Shown here: positions 37,884 through 49,247 of the stretch, one piece after another
Position numbering within the stretch: position 1 is the first letter of the stretch
How the letters are laid out: each line of letters begins with the position of its first letter
Source of the DNA: Castanea sativa
Taxonomy: Eukaryota; Streptophyta; Magnoliopsida; Fagales; Fagaceae
Direction: 5' to 3'
NCBI RefSeq assembly: GCF_040712315.1
Contig: NC_134017.1
Location: 10,570,001-10,634,000, forward strand
Length of the DNA: 64,000 nt
Translations under genes and position numbers: made by a program
The notes under the pieces: generated by a model
Seen by the model: only the letters and a program-made list of their open reading frames with translations
What the model was told of the DNA's origin: nothing
Databases searched by the model: none

Positions 37884-37895
37884 TGGTATCAGAGC
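37884..37895 (+). other. Primer-binding site
   Basis: TGGTATCAGAGC, two bases after the 5' LTR, is the usual complement of the 3' end of initiator methionine tRNA. Counterparts are at 7372-7383 and 22605-22616. Confidence 0.85.
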
Positions 37896-37952
37896 AAGCA
37901 CACTCTGATTAGATTTTAATCTTTGCTGTGTGATCCATTGACCTCTATTGTC

Positions 37953-38833
37953 ATGGAAACTCTTGATTGTTTTGATTTGCATGATCTTGTGTTTAATGAT
38001 GATGATAATATTCAAGATGCCTATTGTAAGCTTTATAATTTTTGTATGAAATCTCTTGAGTTTTCTACAAAATTAAAAGCTAATTTTAAAAAGGTCAAAC
38101 TTGAAAAAGATGATTTGATTTCAAAATTGGATGAAGCCAATAATTTGAATGAGAATTTTAAAAATTAAATTTCATCTCAGGTGGACAAAATTAAGAGTTT
38201 GGAAGAGCAGCTAGGTGAATTTAAAACTGAAGTTAAAAAATTAACTAGTGTCAAACTTGTTGTTGAACCTAACTCAAAAGAAAAAAAAATTTTATATTCC
38301 TCCATTTAAAAGGAATAATGAAGAGTTGAAGGCTAATATTGCTAGGATAGACAAAGGTAAACAATCTAATGTTAACCCTGAAATTTCTAAACCTATGTCT
38401 AAAACTCCTCCTAGGTTGAATAACAAAATTTGAAATTGTCCACATTTGTCATCATTGTCATATTGTTGGTCATATTAGGCCAAATTGTCCCAGGATGAGG
38501 TCTCTGTCAACCTCTAAGGTTAGACCTCCTTCTAGGAAGAATAGTAATTCAAAAACTACTCATGTTTGTCACCATTGTGGTGCTACCGGTCACACTCAAC
38601 CTAATTGTTTCAAGTTGTATCCTCAAAAGCAAGTGTTCAAACGATCACAGGTTTCCTTTCAATGACCTACACCTTTGTTTGGAGAGTTATTAAAAAATTT
38701 GAGCTTTTTAACTCAATTTCATGAGAATTTTAATTCTTCCATGTCCTTTAGTAGAAATACAAGGACACGTGTCTTTTTATCTTCACGGCCAAAGACTCGT
38801 GCTGTATGGATGAGAAAGGAGCCTAAGACTTAA
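37953..38833 (+). pseudogene. Broken gag with two CCHC zinc knuckles
   Basis: It starts at METLDCFDL. A C-to-T change gives a stop at 38166-38168 that is absent in units 1 and 2. The frame shifts at the A-run near 38282 (YIPPFKRNN follows), and a third frame carries two nucleic-acid-binding knuckles of form CX2CX3GHX4C: CHHCHIVGHIRPNC from 38447 and CHHCGATGHTQPNC about 40 residues later. A further stop lies at 38663 and the last stop at 38831. It is capsid/nucleocapsid-like and inactive. Confidence 0.75.
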
Positions 38834-40629
38834 TTTTCTTTTCTGTTTATCTTCTGTTTTAATTCTTTCTATCTAAAGTATGACTCTTTTTACTTGATTT
38901 CTTATCTGCTTTTGAAATCATGCTTTCATGCATCTGCATTTTTCTATCATGCTTTCATTCACATGCATCTTTCTTTCATGCTTTTATTTTTTTTGGCTGT
39001 TTTTGTTTGGTTATTTAGTTTTTATTTTATTTTGTTTTCAAAATAAAATTAAAAAATAAAAAATTTTGAAAAATAAAAAAACAATGTGTGTTTGTGTACA
39101 TCGGTTCTTGTGAACCTTAAAATAGCCATTGAAATAGAGTTTTCTAAACTTTGTATCTCTTGCAGCTTAGATGAGCATTCTTATGCACAATTAAGCAAGT
39201 GAGCTTTGTGGCTCTTTGTTTGTGATGAGTAAGGTTAAGTGATCTCTTGTACTTAACACTCGTATCACTCTTTTTGACGAGAATGACTAAAAAATCCTAA
39301 GAGAAAGACATAAATAACAATCTCACCACTGTTACCCGCCAATCATGATATGACATCTGTATGCTTTGGCATAGCAAAAGTGCAATGTCAAAAGGTTTAA
39401 CATAATTGGGTATTTCTTTTCTCTCCTCTGTATACCCATGTATGGTTTGCTTAATAAAAAGAAAATATGCAAAGAAAATAAAAGCAATAAGAACAAAATG
39501 CTTTACATATGATTGCAAGCGCGTTTTCTAGGAGATGTGGGAGTTATAGGATGTACCTCAAAGGTGATAGTCCCCATCAAACAGTTATGCTTGTGTGTGA
39601 GTTAAAGTGATTTTCTCATATCTCAAATCATCATAACTTTGAGACACTTATGAAATCTTGCGATGTTTTTCACACACAACACGCAATATTCCTTGCTACC
39701 CTTGATACATGTGCAGGTACGATGTGATTTGGTCATCACAAGGTTAACATGTGTCGATGTACGCTCACTAAAGTGTCTTAACTTGTTTTTGAAATATAAA
39801 ATTGGTTAGACTTGTTTAGTGTGTGTGTGTGTGTGTGTGTGTTTTTGGAAGCTAAATGTTTAACTCTTTGTTGTTTGAGAGATGTTTTGAGAGGTTAAAA
39901 TGTTGGTTGGATCATTGTCTGTGTTGCATGTTTGATTGCATTCATATCTGTGTTTTTCCCTTCTTGAAAAACTGTTTTTAAGTCATCTCGACACTTGGCT
40001 TATCTGTCGAGCTCTTATGTTGCATCTTATCGCAATCTCGACACCTCTTGATAGCTAGGTGGATCGATCGAGATATCTCTTGTCTCCTCGATAGCTTCTC
40101 GATAGCTTTCTCGATCCATTCAGGTTGGCTCGATAGCTTCTCGACACCTCTCAATAGATCGAGATACCCTTGCATGCATTTGATTTTTCTTTGTTTTGCA
40201 TTTTTTTTCCTTTGTGTCCATAGCATCTTGTTTTTCTTTTTTGCAGGTCTATGGTTCCTTGTTCTCCTCGTTCCCTCTATATCTGTTTTCTGTCTATCTC
40301 CGGCTAAGTCTTTTGGCTTTTTATGCCCTTTAACAATCGTGTCAAAAAAGAGGAGAAATTTGATAATTGAATGTCATTCCTCAGGGGGAGTAATAGACTT
40401 AGGGGGAGAACTTCATGTTAAAGGGAGGAAAGTTTTTGTTGTAACTAACTTAAGGGGAGAGTTAGTTTGATACAAATTGATATTGACATATTTTTGTGTT
40501 GTGTATCTTTTGGTTTTGTAACCATTTTTACATACATGATGCTTATCAAGTGGTATATGTGATGATATATGTGTTTCACTCTTTATCTCACATGTGTTAT
40601 TTCTTTTCTCTTTTTATACACATGTTTCT
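38834..40629. other. Non-coding interior of the retrotransposon
   Basis: There is no pol domain. Features: a (GT)n run at about 39822-39842; a cluster of CTCGA/TCGATAG phrases at 39986-40170; and three AGGGGGAG or AAGGGGAG purine boosts at about 40383-40460 that resemble internal polypurine tracts. Frames here (for example 40048-40470 and 39978-40226) have no recognisable domain and probably reflect low stop density in the CTCGA cluster. Confidence 0.5.
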
Positions 40630-41474
40630 TGTTATAAATTTTTTTAGACCCTTTAAAACAATCAGATTAACCAAGTTATTTAGCCAAGCTATTAACTTAG
40701 GTAAATTATGTAGATCTAGTTTAACACAAAACAATCATATCATGCAAAGCAGCAGAAATATAAAGAATACAATGATATGATGACCTAGGAAAACCAAACC
40801 GGTAAAAAACCTAGGGAGGATTTAACCTAGCTATCCTCAAGGTAAAACTGAATCCACTATGAAATAATCGAAATTTGTACAATAGCAACTTAGACCACTA
40901 ACATCCTATTGCTACCCACCAGTAGAAAACTTACTGACACAACCACGTGCAAGCTCCGAGACCACGGACTCCTTCTTTCTTGGATTCTCCAGCAAGTACA
41001 AGCACTCCCGCTTGTATATCTTTAAGCTCTTATGGCAGCAACTGAATGATCATCAAGCTCTTGAATAAATCTCCTTCTTGATAATCTTAAGCTTGTGTGA
41101 AGGCAAGCACCTCTTAGATCTCACAAGAGATTCACACAAACAGCAATATGAGCAATCTCAAAAACGTGGCTAGAGTTTGCCTTTTATACCTAGGGCAAAA
41201 CATAAAACCCTACACGTCATATGGGCTTACGGCTGAATTGAGAATTTTGCAGAAAAAATAATCTGCACGACTTTCGATCAGTCAAGTCTAATTCTCAATT
41301 AATCGAGCCAGGTAGAATTGCACAGTAACTTCTACAGCAACTCGATTCCAACTTTACATTAAAGACACATACTTTGAGCAGTCTAAACACGACATAAACG
41401 TTTTGATCATGGTTTGCCAACATTACAAAACAGAGTTCTAATACATTTAAACCTAAAGGTCTTAGAACCTAACA
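40630..41474 (-). mobile_element. Nested solo LTR, antisense
   Basis: Read on the minus strand it starts TGTTAGGTTCTAAGACC and ends AATTTATAACA, with the inverted pair TGTTA/TAACA expected of LTR ends. A TATAAAAGG box is at about 41180-41188 (minus). It interrupts the interior of the host retrotransposon. I do not see a clean 5-bp target duplication (TTTCT versus CTTGT), so the borders may be off or the ends recombined. No internal region or second LTR is present. Confidence 0.55.
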
Positions 41475-41695
41475 CTTGTTTATTTAACTTATCATTGTTT
41501 TCCACATGGTACCTTGATGTGTTTTGTTAAGTGCCTTTCAGGAAAGACAAGTTAAAGCCAAGTCAAGATTTCGAACCTTCTTCTTGCAGCAACTTTTAAG
41601 GTTCAGATCTTTTAGACTAGGCTTATTTATTCTGTAATCTTGAGTAGAATGTATTCTAGGACATTCAATGTACTCTTATGGTTTTGTCACGGATT

Positions 41696-41710
41696 GCCAA
41701 AGGGGGAGAT
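41696..41710 (+). other. Polypurine tract
   Basis: GCCAAAGGGGGAGAT directly precedes the 3' LTR start at 41711, as required for plus-strand priming. Confidence 0.8.
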
Positions 41711-42753
41711 TGTTGGGGACATATTTTTATATAATTGACATATTCTTTAACAAAATGCACTTTACTTGTATTTGGGTAAATCTAAGTAGGTTCAAGATGA
41801 TCATTACAAGTGGTTAAATTGAAAACATGAAGATTACTCAAGAACTGCTCAAAAAAAGTGCAAATTACAGGTCTCGATACCTCCTCGATAGAAGCTCGAT
41901 TTGTCGAGATTCATTAAAGCTCGACAGATGTTTCAATCGATCGAGCTTACGAGATTCAGACTATAGCCAGCAACGTTTTTATTTTAAAAGGCTATTTGTT
42001 TATAGGTTTGTATAATTCTTATTGGACTAGGAAAGCCCAAGGTTTGTGTAAACCTATTTGGAATAGGAGAGCCCATTAAGCTCCAATTTAAAGGAGGTGG
42101 AAAAAGAAAAACCTAACCCTAGAGAGTTTTATAAGGTTTTCTTTTTGAAACCCTAGCCTCCTCCTACAGAAGAAAAAGTTCTTACTACGTTTCTTGTACG
42201 CCTTTGGGTTTTGTAACCAAACAAAGTCTCTTGCACCAACATTGAAGATCTTTTTGGTGTTTCTATGTGAAGCTGCTGCAAATCAACTACAACAATCAAA
42301 GGGTTACTGTGGAGTTAGTCACGTACTGGGATTCATGCAAAGGAGTAAGCCGCGTACTAGGATCCGCGCATCAAATTAGTTAGTCATGTACTGGGAGCCG
42401 TGCATTGAAAATGAAAAATTGTCACTACAGAACAAGTCCAATTGGATATTGGGATAAGAGTTCAACTGTAGGTTGGTATAAGGTACTGAGATTTTTTTAC
42501 TTGTAACCGCTTATTGTAATAATAGTGAATTCTCGAGAGTGGTGACCTAAAAATCACCCTGTGGAGTTTTTGCCTTGGAGGTTTTTCCCATTCGTAAACA
42601 AATCACCGTGTCAATTTATCTTCCGCTGCACTTTAGTTTATTGGTGATTTGTTTGTACTACCATGCGTTTGCATGTTAATTTGATTAATTAATAAATTTG
42701 GCTAATTAATCAACTTAATCCATCACAAGGGGTCAATATGTTTTGACCTATCA
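41711..42753 (+). mobile_element. 3' LTR of the complete element
   Basis: It starts TGTTGGGGACAT and ends GACCTATCA, followed by target copy TATAA. It carries the diverged version of the CTCGA hairpin region. The frame at 42194-42379 is the LTR version of the shadow frames at 6791 and 22030 and is not a gene. Confidence 0.85.
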
Positions 42754-42897
42754 TATAAAATATTTAAAAAATACTTATTTTATATATAGTATTTTGTTGA
42801 ATATAAAATAGATGTTAATTTTTATTTTCATAAATTTTTTTTTAGTTTTAAGTTTTGGTCCCTAGGTATGAATCTTGATTTCATCCCTGCTTTTAAC

Positions 42898-43829
42898 TTT
42901 CAATACAAACTATTTAGAAAAAATCTAAATAAGTAGTTCCAAAACATTCAACAAATGTTATCGGTGGTAGTGTCTTGACTTTATCTTTTCAAGATGTAGT
43001 GGTATTTATTTCAAACTTAGAGTACAAATATTTATTGTAATATCAGTGTGTCAGGTCCAAAAAATTACTTTACTCTCCTTAGTCTTCTTCTTAGTCTAAA
43101 AACATTTAAAGTTAATATACATCATGGGAACTGTTTTTGTCCTGAAGAACTTAATAGTTTTCTCAAAAGTTATTAGTATATGTTTACTATGGAACCTACC
43201 ACAACAACTCCATTAACACTCTTCAGCAAAAACAAAAGCTCCATTCACATTCTGTACATAAACTTAATGGACTCTCTCTACTAGAACTGTCGCACACAAT
43301 AAATTTTGGCTTTCGCAGATGCAACCATATTCATTATTTTGTAAAAGGTAATTATTTTTTATGCCATGTGGTATGTGTAGTTACTTGACAAAGTGGATTC
43401 GTAGCAGTTTAAATAAAAAGAAAATTTTCAGTTTCGACAGTGACTCTCTATATTGAAGAGTCACTGTTTATTATCAAAAGAATTTTTTGACTTAAAAAGA
43501 AAAAAAAAAGTAAAGAAAAATAACTAAAAGAATCTTTAAGAAAGAATAAAAAATAATATTTAATTGGGATAGACAAAGGAAAGATTTTGTTGGCAAATAT
43601 ATTTGAAAAAAAGTAGATAGACAAAAATTAATTTTAATGGTGGGTTCATATTAAAATCAGTAACAATATGTCACTTACAGTTTGTTATGAAAATATTGTA
43701 AAAATTTTATGAAAGTAACAATTTTCAAGCAAAAAATTAAATAACTTCTACCCTTCAATTTGGGTGAAAAAATGTCTACACTGCTGGAGATGTTATCCTC
43801 AAAGCCTAGGCCTTAGGCCCCCATCTGTC
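42898..43829. repeat. Old repeat, block P', right part
   Basis: This continues P' after the hAT insertion and matches 49480-49584 plus 50957-51790 (P'') closely in order: AATGTTATCGGTGG, CATCATGGGAACTG, GATGCAACCATATTC, then the CAGTGACTC hairpin at 43438-43466. Beyond about 43250 this part has no match in P of the short units. No gene. Confidence 0.65.
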
Positions 43830-44086
43830 TCAGAACGGTTTCAAAGGTTTGAAGGTCCCCAATAAACAAATAAAAGACCCCAAAAATTGTACATAAAATC
43901 CCCAAAAAAATGTATAATGATGGTAATTTAAAAATTTTAAAAAAAAAGGAAGAAATATAAGTGCATTTTGCATTTTTTTTTTTTCACTGTTTTCAATAAG
44001 ACTCTCAAGATATTGAACCAATAGAAATCTAGTACAATTGAAACCCTACATTATTTTAAGGAAAGAAAATTATGAGTTTGTTGATG
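43830..44086. other. Gene-free AT-rich DNA
   Basis: A-rich and T-rich runs with no domain. The minus frame here has low-complexity residues only. I see no element ends. Confidence 0.4.
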
Positions 44087-44566
44087 CAGACTTGGTCCCC
44101 TCCAAGGCGATTATCGGTCAAGATTAATGTTAATGCAGCTATTGGTCAAAATTATTCCTCCTTATAGCCTTGGTGGCCAAAGACTGGAGAAGGAATTTGG
44201 TTTTCACTTGCTCTCAAAAAAGCAAAAACCACCTTCCCTCTCCAGGCAAAGGCTGAACTAGTTAGATGGGCACTCTCACTGGCTGCAAAGATGGAGGCTG
44301 AGAATATTATTATTGAGACAAATTCTAAGATATGTCATGAGCTGATTTTGCCCCAGCCTTGGAATTTTGCTTCAATCTTAGCTAACATGCAGTTTCTTCT
44401 TGTATCTTATTCTAATGTGTTTATCTCTTGCGTTCCTAGGCTAGCTAATATGGCAGCTCACTCCCTAGTTAAGTGGTTTCTAGCTTGTAATTTTTTTAGT
44501 TCCTTTGATTGGGGTAGTTGTCCTCCCTGTTTTGCTTCTGTTTTTAGGGAGGAAGCTAGCCTTTGA
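44087..44566 (+). pseudogene. RNase H-like fragment (retroelement-derived)
   Basis: One reading frame gives a degraded RNase H fold of the kind at the C-terminus of plant non-LTR reverse transcriptases: an early KINVNAAIGQN (usually DAA or DGA), then PLQAKAELVRWALSLAAKM, IIIETNSK (usually E-D-S-K or E.DS), and VPRLANMAAHSLVKW near the end (usually R.AN..AH.LA). The catalytic-type Asp residues at two of these positions read Asn. An in-frame TAG lies at about 44165. No reverse transcriptase is adjacent. It is a dead remnant. Confidence 0.65.
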
Positions 44567-45064
44567 TTGTATTTTGTTTCTCTTTTAAATAAATAAATAG
44601 AAATATGTTAAATAATCATTGAAAATTAATTTTCCTAAAAACTTGTAAAAGAGATATTAATAAAAGCTAAAAACAAGGAAAAAGAATAATTTTTGAACAA
44701 AGTAAATACAAAAATTTAAATAAATAACATTAATTTTTTTAAATCACGAAATTTTTTTGCCTTATGCCCTAAAATTTATTGATGTATTAACTTTGTTGCT
44801 CAGTCTAAATGGTTGTTTTGTTTTTTTAATTATATATTTTCGTTTGTATTTATTTATTTATTTGTTTTTATAACTAAGGGTTTATATGGATTAGGTCAAG
44901 TTGGGTTGAAGGGTTTTTTCAATCCAACTCACCATGGTCGGGTTGAAAAAAAAAAAAAAAAACAAAACAAAAATCCAACCTTTCCTTACCCATCATAAGG
45001 GTCCAACTCAACCCATGTTGACTAGATTGGGCTCATAGATTGGACAGATTCTTTTTTTTTTAAT
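44567..45064. other. Gene-free DNA with a GGGTTGA-rich patch
   Basis: AT-rich, with a patch at about 44890-45040 containing GGTCAAGTTGGGTTG and CCAACTCAACCCATG, which resemble each other as inverted partners. A similar GGGTCAGG/CCAACTCAACC patch occurs at 46349-46500. These may be two ends of one transposon split by later insertions, but I could not fix its borders. Confidence 0.35.
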
Positions 45065-45072
45065 TTAAGTAT

Positions 45073-45264
45073 CCGTTTGGATAGATTTTTTTTTGCCAAC
45101 TTATTTTACTATTCAGCTTATTTTTATTACTATTCATGAGTTCCACTGTACTTTTTGGTACTATTCATGGGTCTCACTGCACTATTTCAGCTAACTTTTA
45201 CCTTACAGTACTTTCAGTAAAAGAAATTTTAGTTTCAACAGAATAAGCGGATCCCAAACAAACC
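45073..45264. mobile_element. Small hAT-like MITE, 192 bp
   Basis: Flanked by 8-bp near-identical target copies TTAAGTAT (45065-45072) and CTAAGTAT (45265-45272). Ends are CCGTTTGGATAG and, inward from the right, GGTTTGTTTGGGATCC. The interior matches the block at 274-478. Confidence 0.6.
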
Positions 45265-45592
45265 CTAAGTATTATAACAATAGATTTATAAATTTATCAA
45301 AACAAATAAAAACATATTTATAATCTTATTTCTATTGATTTAATGCACTAATCAAACTTAAGCATAGGACCAAACCAATACAACTAAAAGAAAAATTATA
45401 ACTTTTTAAATTTGAGCATAATACCAAACAAACATATACTATTTGATTAGTACATCAAACCAACACATATAATGGCAGATTTATAATTTTACAATGTTGA
45501 TGATGATAATACATCAAACCAAATGGGATTTACTTTTATTTAGGAAAAGGGGAAAAAGAGTAAATTAAATAAAAACGTCATATAATACATTT

Positions 45593-45644
<52 letters not shown>

Positions 45645-45647
<3 letters not shown>

Positions 45648-46320
45648 GGGGAGTAAAAGGACCCAAATGGGCATATGGGCCTTTGGACTGTAGCATGAAG
45701 GGCCAACCTGCTCCAGAATTAATCTCTACGAATCGGCCCATACGCCGAGGTTCCGAGGATACAACCGAGGGTGAATTCCTCCTCGGACCGATCCAAGAGA
45801 ACTCAAGATTTCATTATGAAGGTCAAGGCACAACTCTGGAAAGACTAATGGTTAAAGGGGGACACCCTGAACCTTCTAGATGCACCAGTGTTAAAGAAAA
45901 TATCAAGGGCAAAGGCTGCCACCTCCGCATTAAAGGCACTGCACCTACCTCCCTGGCCGCATTAATGGGGAAGTGACCCTTGAACAGTAGGGCTGAAACT
46001 TTTAGTCACTGTCCAAAAGGTGTGACAAAAGGAAGTATTTAAGGGGGATGGGTAACGAAGAAAAGGAAAGGAGGAAGAAATTGTAATCTTTAAGGAAGAA
46101 AGAGAAATAATAAAGAAATAGTCCTCGGCTCGAGTCCGAGGAGATCCATTTTGCAATTATCATTCGTTATTTACCTGTATTTGTTCATAAAAGCCTGTTA
46201 TCAAGCTCCCAGTACTTCTAACCTAGGTTTCAAGCCCACATTCTACAAATTTTATTGTTTAAGGCTCATTGGGCTTGAGCCCATGATTGTCTTTGGGTCC
46301 AGGTGCGATTGTGCACTTAC
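45645..46320 (+). mobile_element. Solo LTR, 676 bp
   Basis: It starts TGTGGGGAGTAAAAGG and ends TGCACTTACA, inserted in a (TA)n tract (TATAT on both sides). It shares blocks with the LTRs at 52275 and 62823: the CACTGCACCTACC and CTGGCCGCATTAATG type phrases and a CCGAGGA-rich part. A TATTTAAGGG box near 46037 may be its promoter. The plus frame across it (45644-45976) is non-specific. Confidence 0.7.
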
Positions 46321-46501
46321 ATATATATATATATATATATTAATATAGGTAGAGCGGGTCAGGTTAGGTGATTTATGATTCCACTAACCTATGCCTAACC
46401 CAACTTGCTACAAAATAAAAAAAAAAAAAATTGGCAACCCAACTCAACCTTCTGACTCCTAAAAACTAACTAAATCCACCAATCCAAGTTGGTTGCACAC
46501 C
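46321..46501. other. TA tract plus GGGTCAGG patch
   Basis: A short (TA)n run follows the solo LTR, then a patch with AACCCAACTTGC and CCAACTCAACC that resembles 44890-45040. Confidence 0.4.
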
Positions 46502-46848
46502 TATTACAAATAAGGAAGTTAAGTTTTTCTCCAAGACCCCTTTTTTATTTTTTAGGAAAATGCTAAAAGTAATACAAATTTTACTACCTAAAGTTTACAA
46601 ATTAAAGTGTCAACATATGTGATTGGCAGATTTCAACCACATTTAATAAATGAATATTTGAAATGTGTTTTGGTGATCGTTGAGCCAACAATTTATATGC
46701 ATTATATAATATAAAATGTAGGGTATCATTTTAACATTTGTTTTCTTAATGACGCCTATTATTAGCACTAGTTACTTTAAAATCATTTGTTACCAATAAA
46801 TTCGTTTGTTAGCAATCTATTTTTTATAATTTAACTATTTATAGGAAA

Positions 46849-46950
46849 ATTATTATGTACTCCCAAAATACTATAAATGCGTACTCCCTCTATCAGAGAA
46901 GGACTATACATTTATGGTACTCGAATACCTAATAATTTTTCCATAATTTT
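46849..46950. mobile_element. Small foldback MITE in Q'
   Basis: The left end GGAAAATTATTATGTACTC and the reverse complement of the right end GGAAAAATTATTAGGTATTC pair. It is absent at the corresponding place in block Q of the units, and it resembles the family at 10440-10588. Confidence 0.55.
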
Positions 46951-47055
46951 TCCTATTTACACTGAATAATATAAATCAATGTTCCTTTTAATAGAAATGA
47001 CGTCACTTATGATTACGTAGGAGAAGGGAGCATTAACTTAAAAGATTAATCCTTC

Positions 47056-48132
47056 AGACCATTTTCATCAAGCTTTTAAATATTTTAGTTTTTAACATCT
47101 CATAAACCTACTTTATCTATTTTAAAGTTTCATTTTAAATACATCAAATATCACCAACCTACTTTATCTATTTTAAAGTTTCATTTTAAAATTCATCAAA
47201 TATCAAAAGTTCTACTTTTTATACCGCTTAATTTAAATATATTTTCTTTATTATTTCTTTATTCTTTATTTTTTTTATTCTTTTTCTCTCATCTTTCTCC
47301 TCTCCACCCACACCTGTTGCACCTCTTCTCTGCCGCCCACCCACTGCCACCACCACCACCAGTTAAAAAAATATCAAGCAAGAACTCAAAACCCACTCCC
47401 AGCCACCACCGGAAAAAAATATATAAAATAAAACACTACAAAACCCATCACAACTACACCCCCAACCACAACCACAACCGACCACAACAGCCACCACATA
47501 AAAACACAATCAAAGCCAACAAAACTCATCACCAACACACCTACAACCAAAACCAAAACCAACAAAACCCATCACCACCACTTCCACGACCAAAACCAAA
47601 CCAACAAAACCATCACCACCACCCCCACAAACAAAGCCAACAAAATCAATCACCACCACACCCACAACCAGCCACAAAACCCATCACAAAAACACCCACA
47701 ACTAGCCACAAAACCCATTACCACCACACCCACAACCGGCCATAAAGCCCATCACCAGCACAAAAGAGAGAAAAAAAAATTGAAAGAAAGAAAAAATAAT
47801 AATAAAAGAAATTAAGAGAGTAGAGAGAGGTATTTTCGGCCATAGCTTAAGAAATTAAAATAAAAAAAATAAAAAGAAGAAAGGAAGAGGAGGTAGGCAA
47901 GATCTAGAGAAGAAGAGATGAGAAGCTAGAGAGAAAAAAGAGAGAAAATATATTTTTTAACGAGAAGTGGGGAGATGAAGGAATAAAATAGTTTTTTTAT
48001 ATAAGATTGTAGCGATAGTGAGATGTTATCTTTGACATCTCACTGTCAGTGCTATTTTTTAAAAAAGTTTAACATATTTGTTATAGTTTGTTTTTGATGT
48101 TTTAATTGCTAAAATAGCATTATAGTATTTAT
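47056..48132. mobile_element. Mutator-like element with CCA-rich core, in Q'
   Basis: Absent from the equivalent place in Q (near 4675-4700), which reads straight from GATTAATCC to CTCACCAAGAG. It has the same order of parts as the element at 9254: AT-rich end, CCA-rich core (about 47300-47760; the 142-residue frame there is an artefact of this composition), GA-rich part, then a hairpin (48011-48053) with AGTGAGATGT paired to ACATCTCACT. Exact ends and target duplication are not resolved. Confidence 0.5.
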
Positions 48133-49075
48133 ACGGATTTCTCTCACCAAGAGATAAGTATAGCATATTATCTTTTGTATTTTGAAAAATAAAAATAAAC
48201 AGATAACATCAATAAAATGGACCCATGGCATTTACGGTTTTTTTTTTTTTAGTCAAAATGCAAAATTTACTCTCTAAATTTTACCATTTTTCATTTCATG
48301 AGTTTTATCATTTCAGTTTTCTAAATTTCATTTATTCTCAATTAATTCCTCCATTAACAATAGATTAGCTACTACTGCTATTTATAGCTAAACAACGCGG
48401 TTTTCTCTTTTTTTTTAATTTAAATTTATTATTTATGCGTTAAATTAAAAAAAAAACAGAAATTAATTTTAAGGAATGGTATCGTATGGAGAACAACATT
48501 GAAGAACAAAAATTCAATCCCCACCTAATATCCTAGCCGGATTCTGAGATACTAAGAGGGAGAAAGAGGGGGAAAGAGAGATCGGGAGGGGGAAAGAGGA
48601 AGCAAAGAGACCGAGAAAACTGAAATGAAAAGTAATGAAACTTAGATGGGTTTGCATTTTGGCCTAAAATATTTTATGTTAAAACAAACGGAGCCGTAAC
48701 AAATGAATGTTTGAAATGTACTTTAGTGATTGCTGCTACAACAATTTTTTTTTTTTAGAATCTGCTACATCAATTTATAAGTGTCACGTCGTAAAATTTT
48801 TGTAGCAACTACAACATAGATTACTCTCTTTTTTAATGGTTCTTAAACCTTTCTAGTTAGCATAATATAACTCACGTATGAATATGATGGTAACTAAAAA
48901 AACCTAGCAATTTGTTGGTTGGCAATCATTTTTTGTTATTTAAATATTTATACTGAATGATATAAATGTTACATTTCCAATAGAGAAAAAAAAAATCACA
49001 TTTAATGGCAACGACGTCAAGTAAAAATACGTAGGGGGATTACGTAGGAGGAGAGGGCAATTACTTTGAAAATTA

Positions 49076-49201
49076 TTTAGGCGGCCACATGATACAAACT
49101 TAAGTGAATAATTATGGTGTAATTCCCGCATAAATTTAGATATATGATGCAAAATTAGATTCTAATTTTAAATTCTAATTAAACTTTCTCTAAATTTTGC
49201 C

Positions 49202-49247
<46 letters not shown>

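Larger units (their letters stand above)
36841..42753 (+). mobile_element. Complete non-autonomous LTR retrotransposon (5,913 bp)
   Basis: Two LTRs (36841-37881 and 41711-42753) begin TGTTGGGGACAT and end CCTATCA. The 5-bp target duplication is TATAA (36836-36840 and 42754-42758). The primer-binding site is TGGTATCAGAGC (37884-37895) and the polypurine tract is AAAGGGGGAGA just before 41711. Inside there is only a broken gag with two zinc knuckles. I find no protease, integrase, reverse transcriptase or RNase H. The LTR, primer and tract style resembles plant Ty1/copia elements, but without pol the superfamily is an inference. I count 16 mismatches in the first 180 LTR bases, so the insertion is not recent. 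Confidence 0.85.
36555..42889. mobile_element. Small hAT element (417 bp net) with nested LTR retrotransposon, complete
   Basis: The target duplication is CTTTTAAC (36547-36554 and 42890-42897). Ends read inward are CAAGGGCGAACC and CAGGGATGAAATC. Removing the nested retrotransposon and its target duplication leaves about 417 bp. The old paralog near 49455 shows the unfilled site. There is no transposase, so it was mobilised in trans. Truncated versions are in units 1 and 2. Confidence 0.82.
46502..49075. repeat. Old tandem repeat, block Q' (diverged)
   Basis: Matches 3636-5608 of the unit in order but with many differences. It lacks the 619-bp hAT element (single CAATAAAT at about 46794) and has its own insertions: a small MITE at about 46849-46950 and a Mutator-like element at about 47056-48132. 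The landmarks CACCAAGAGATAAGTATAGC, GAGGGGGAAAGAG and CAATTTGTTGGTTGGC are kept. No gene. Confidence 0.65.

Noticed and set aside
40048..40470. 140-residue frame in the retrotransposon interior
   Set aside because: No retroelement domain or membrane-protein logic; it overlaps the CTCGA cluster and an antisense frame.
47317..47745. 142-residue Pro/His/Asn-rich frame
   Set aside because: Pure CCA/CAA low complexity inside a transposon-like insertion; no start context or domain.
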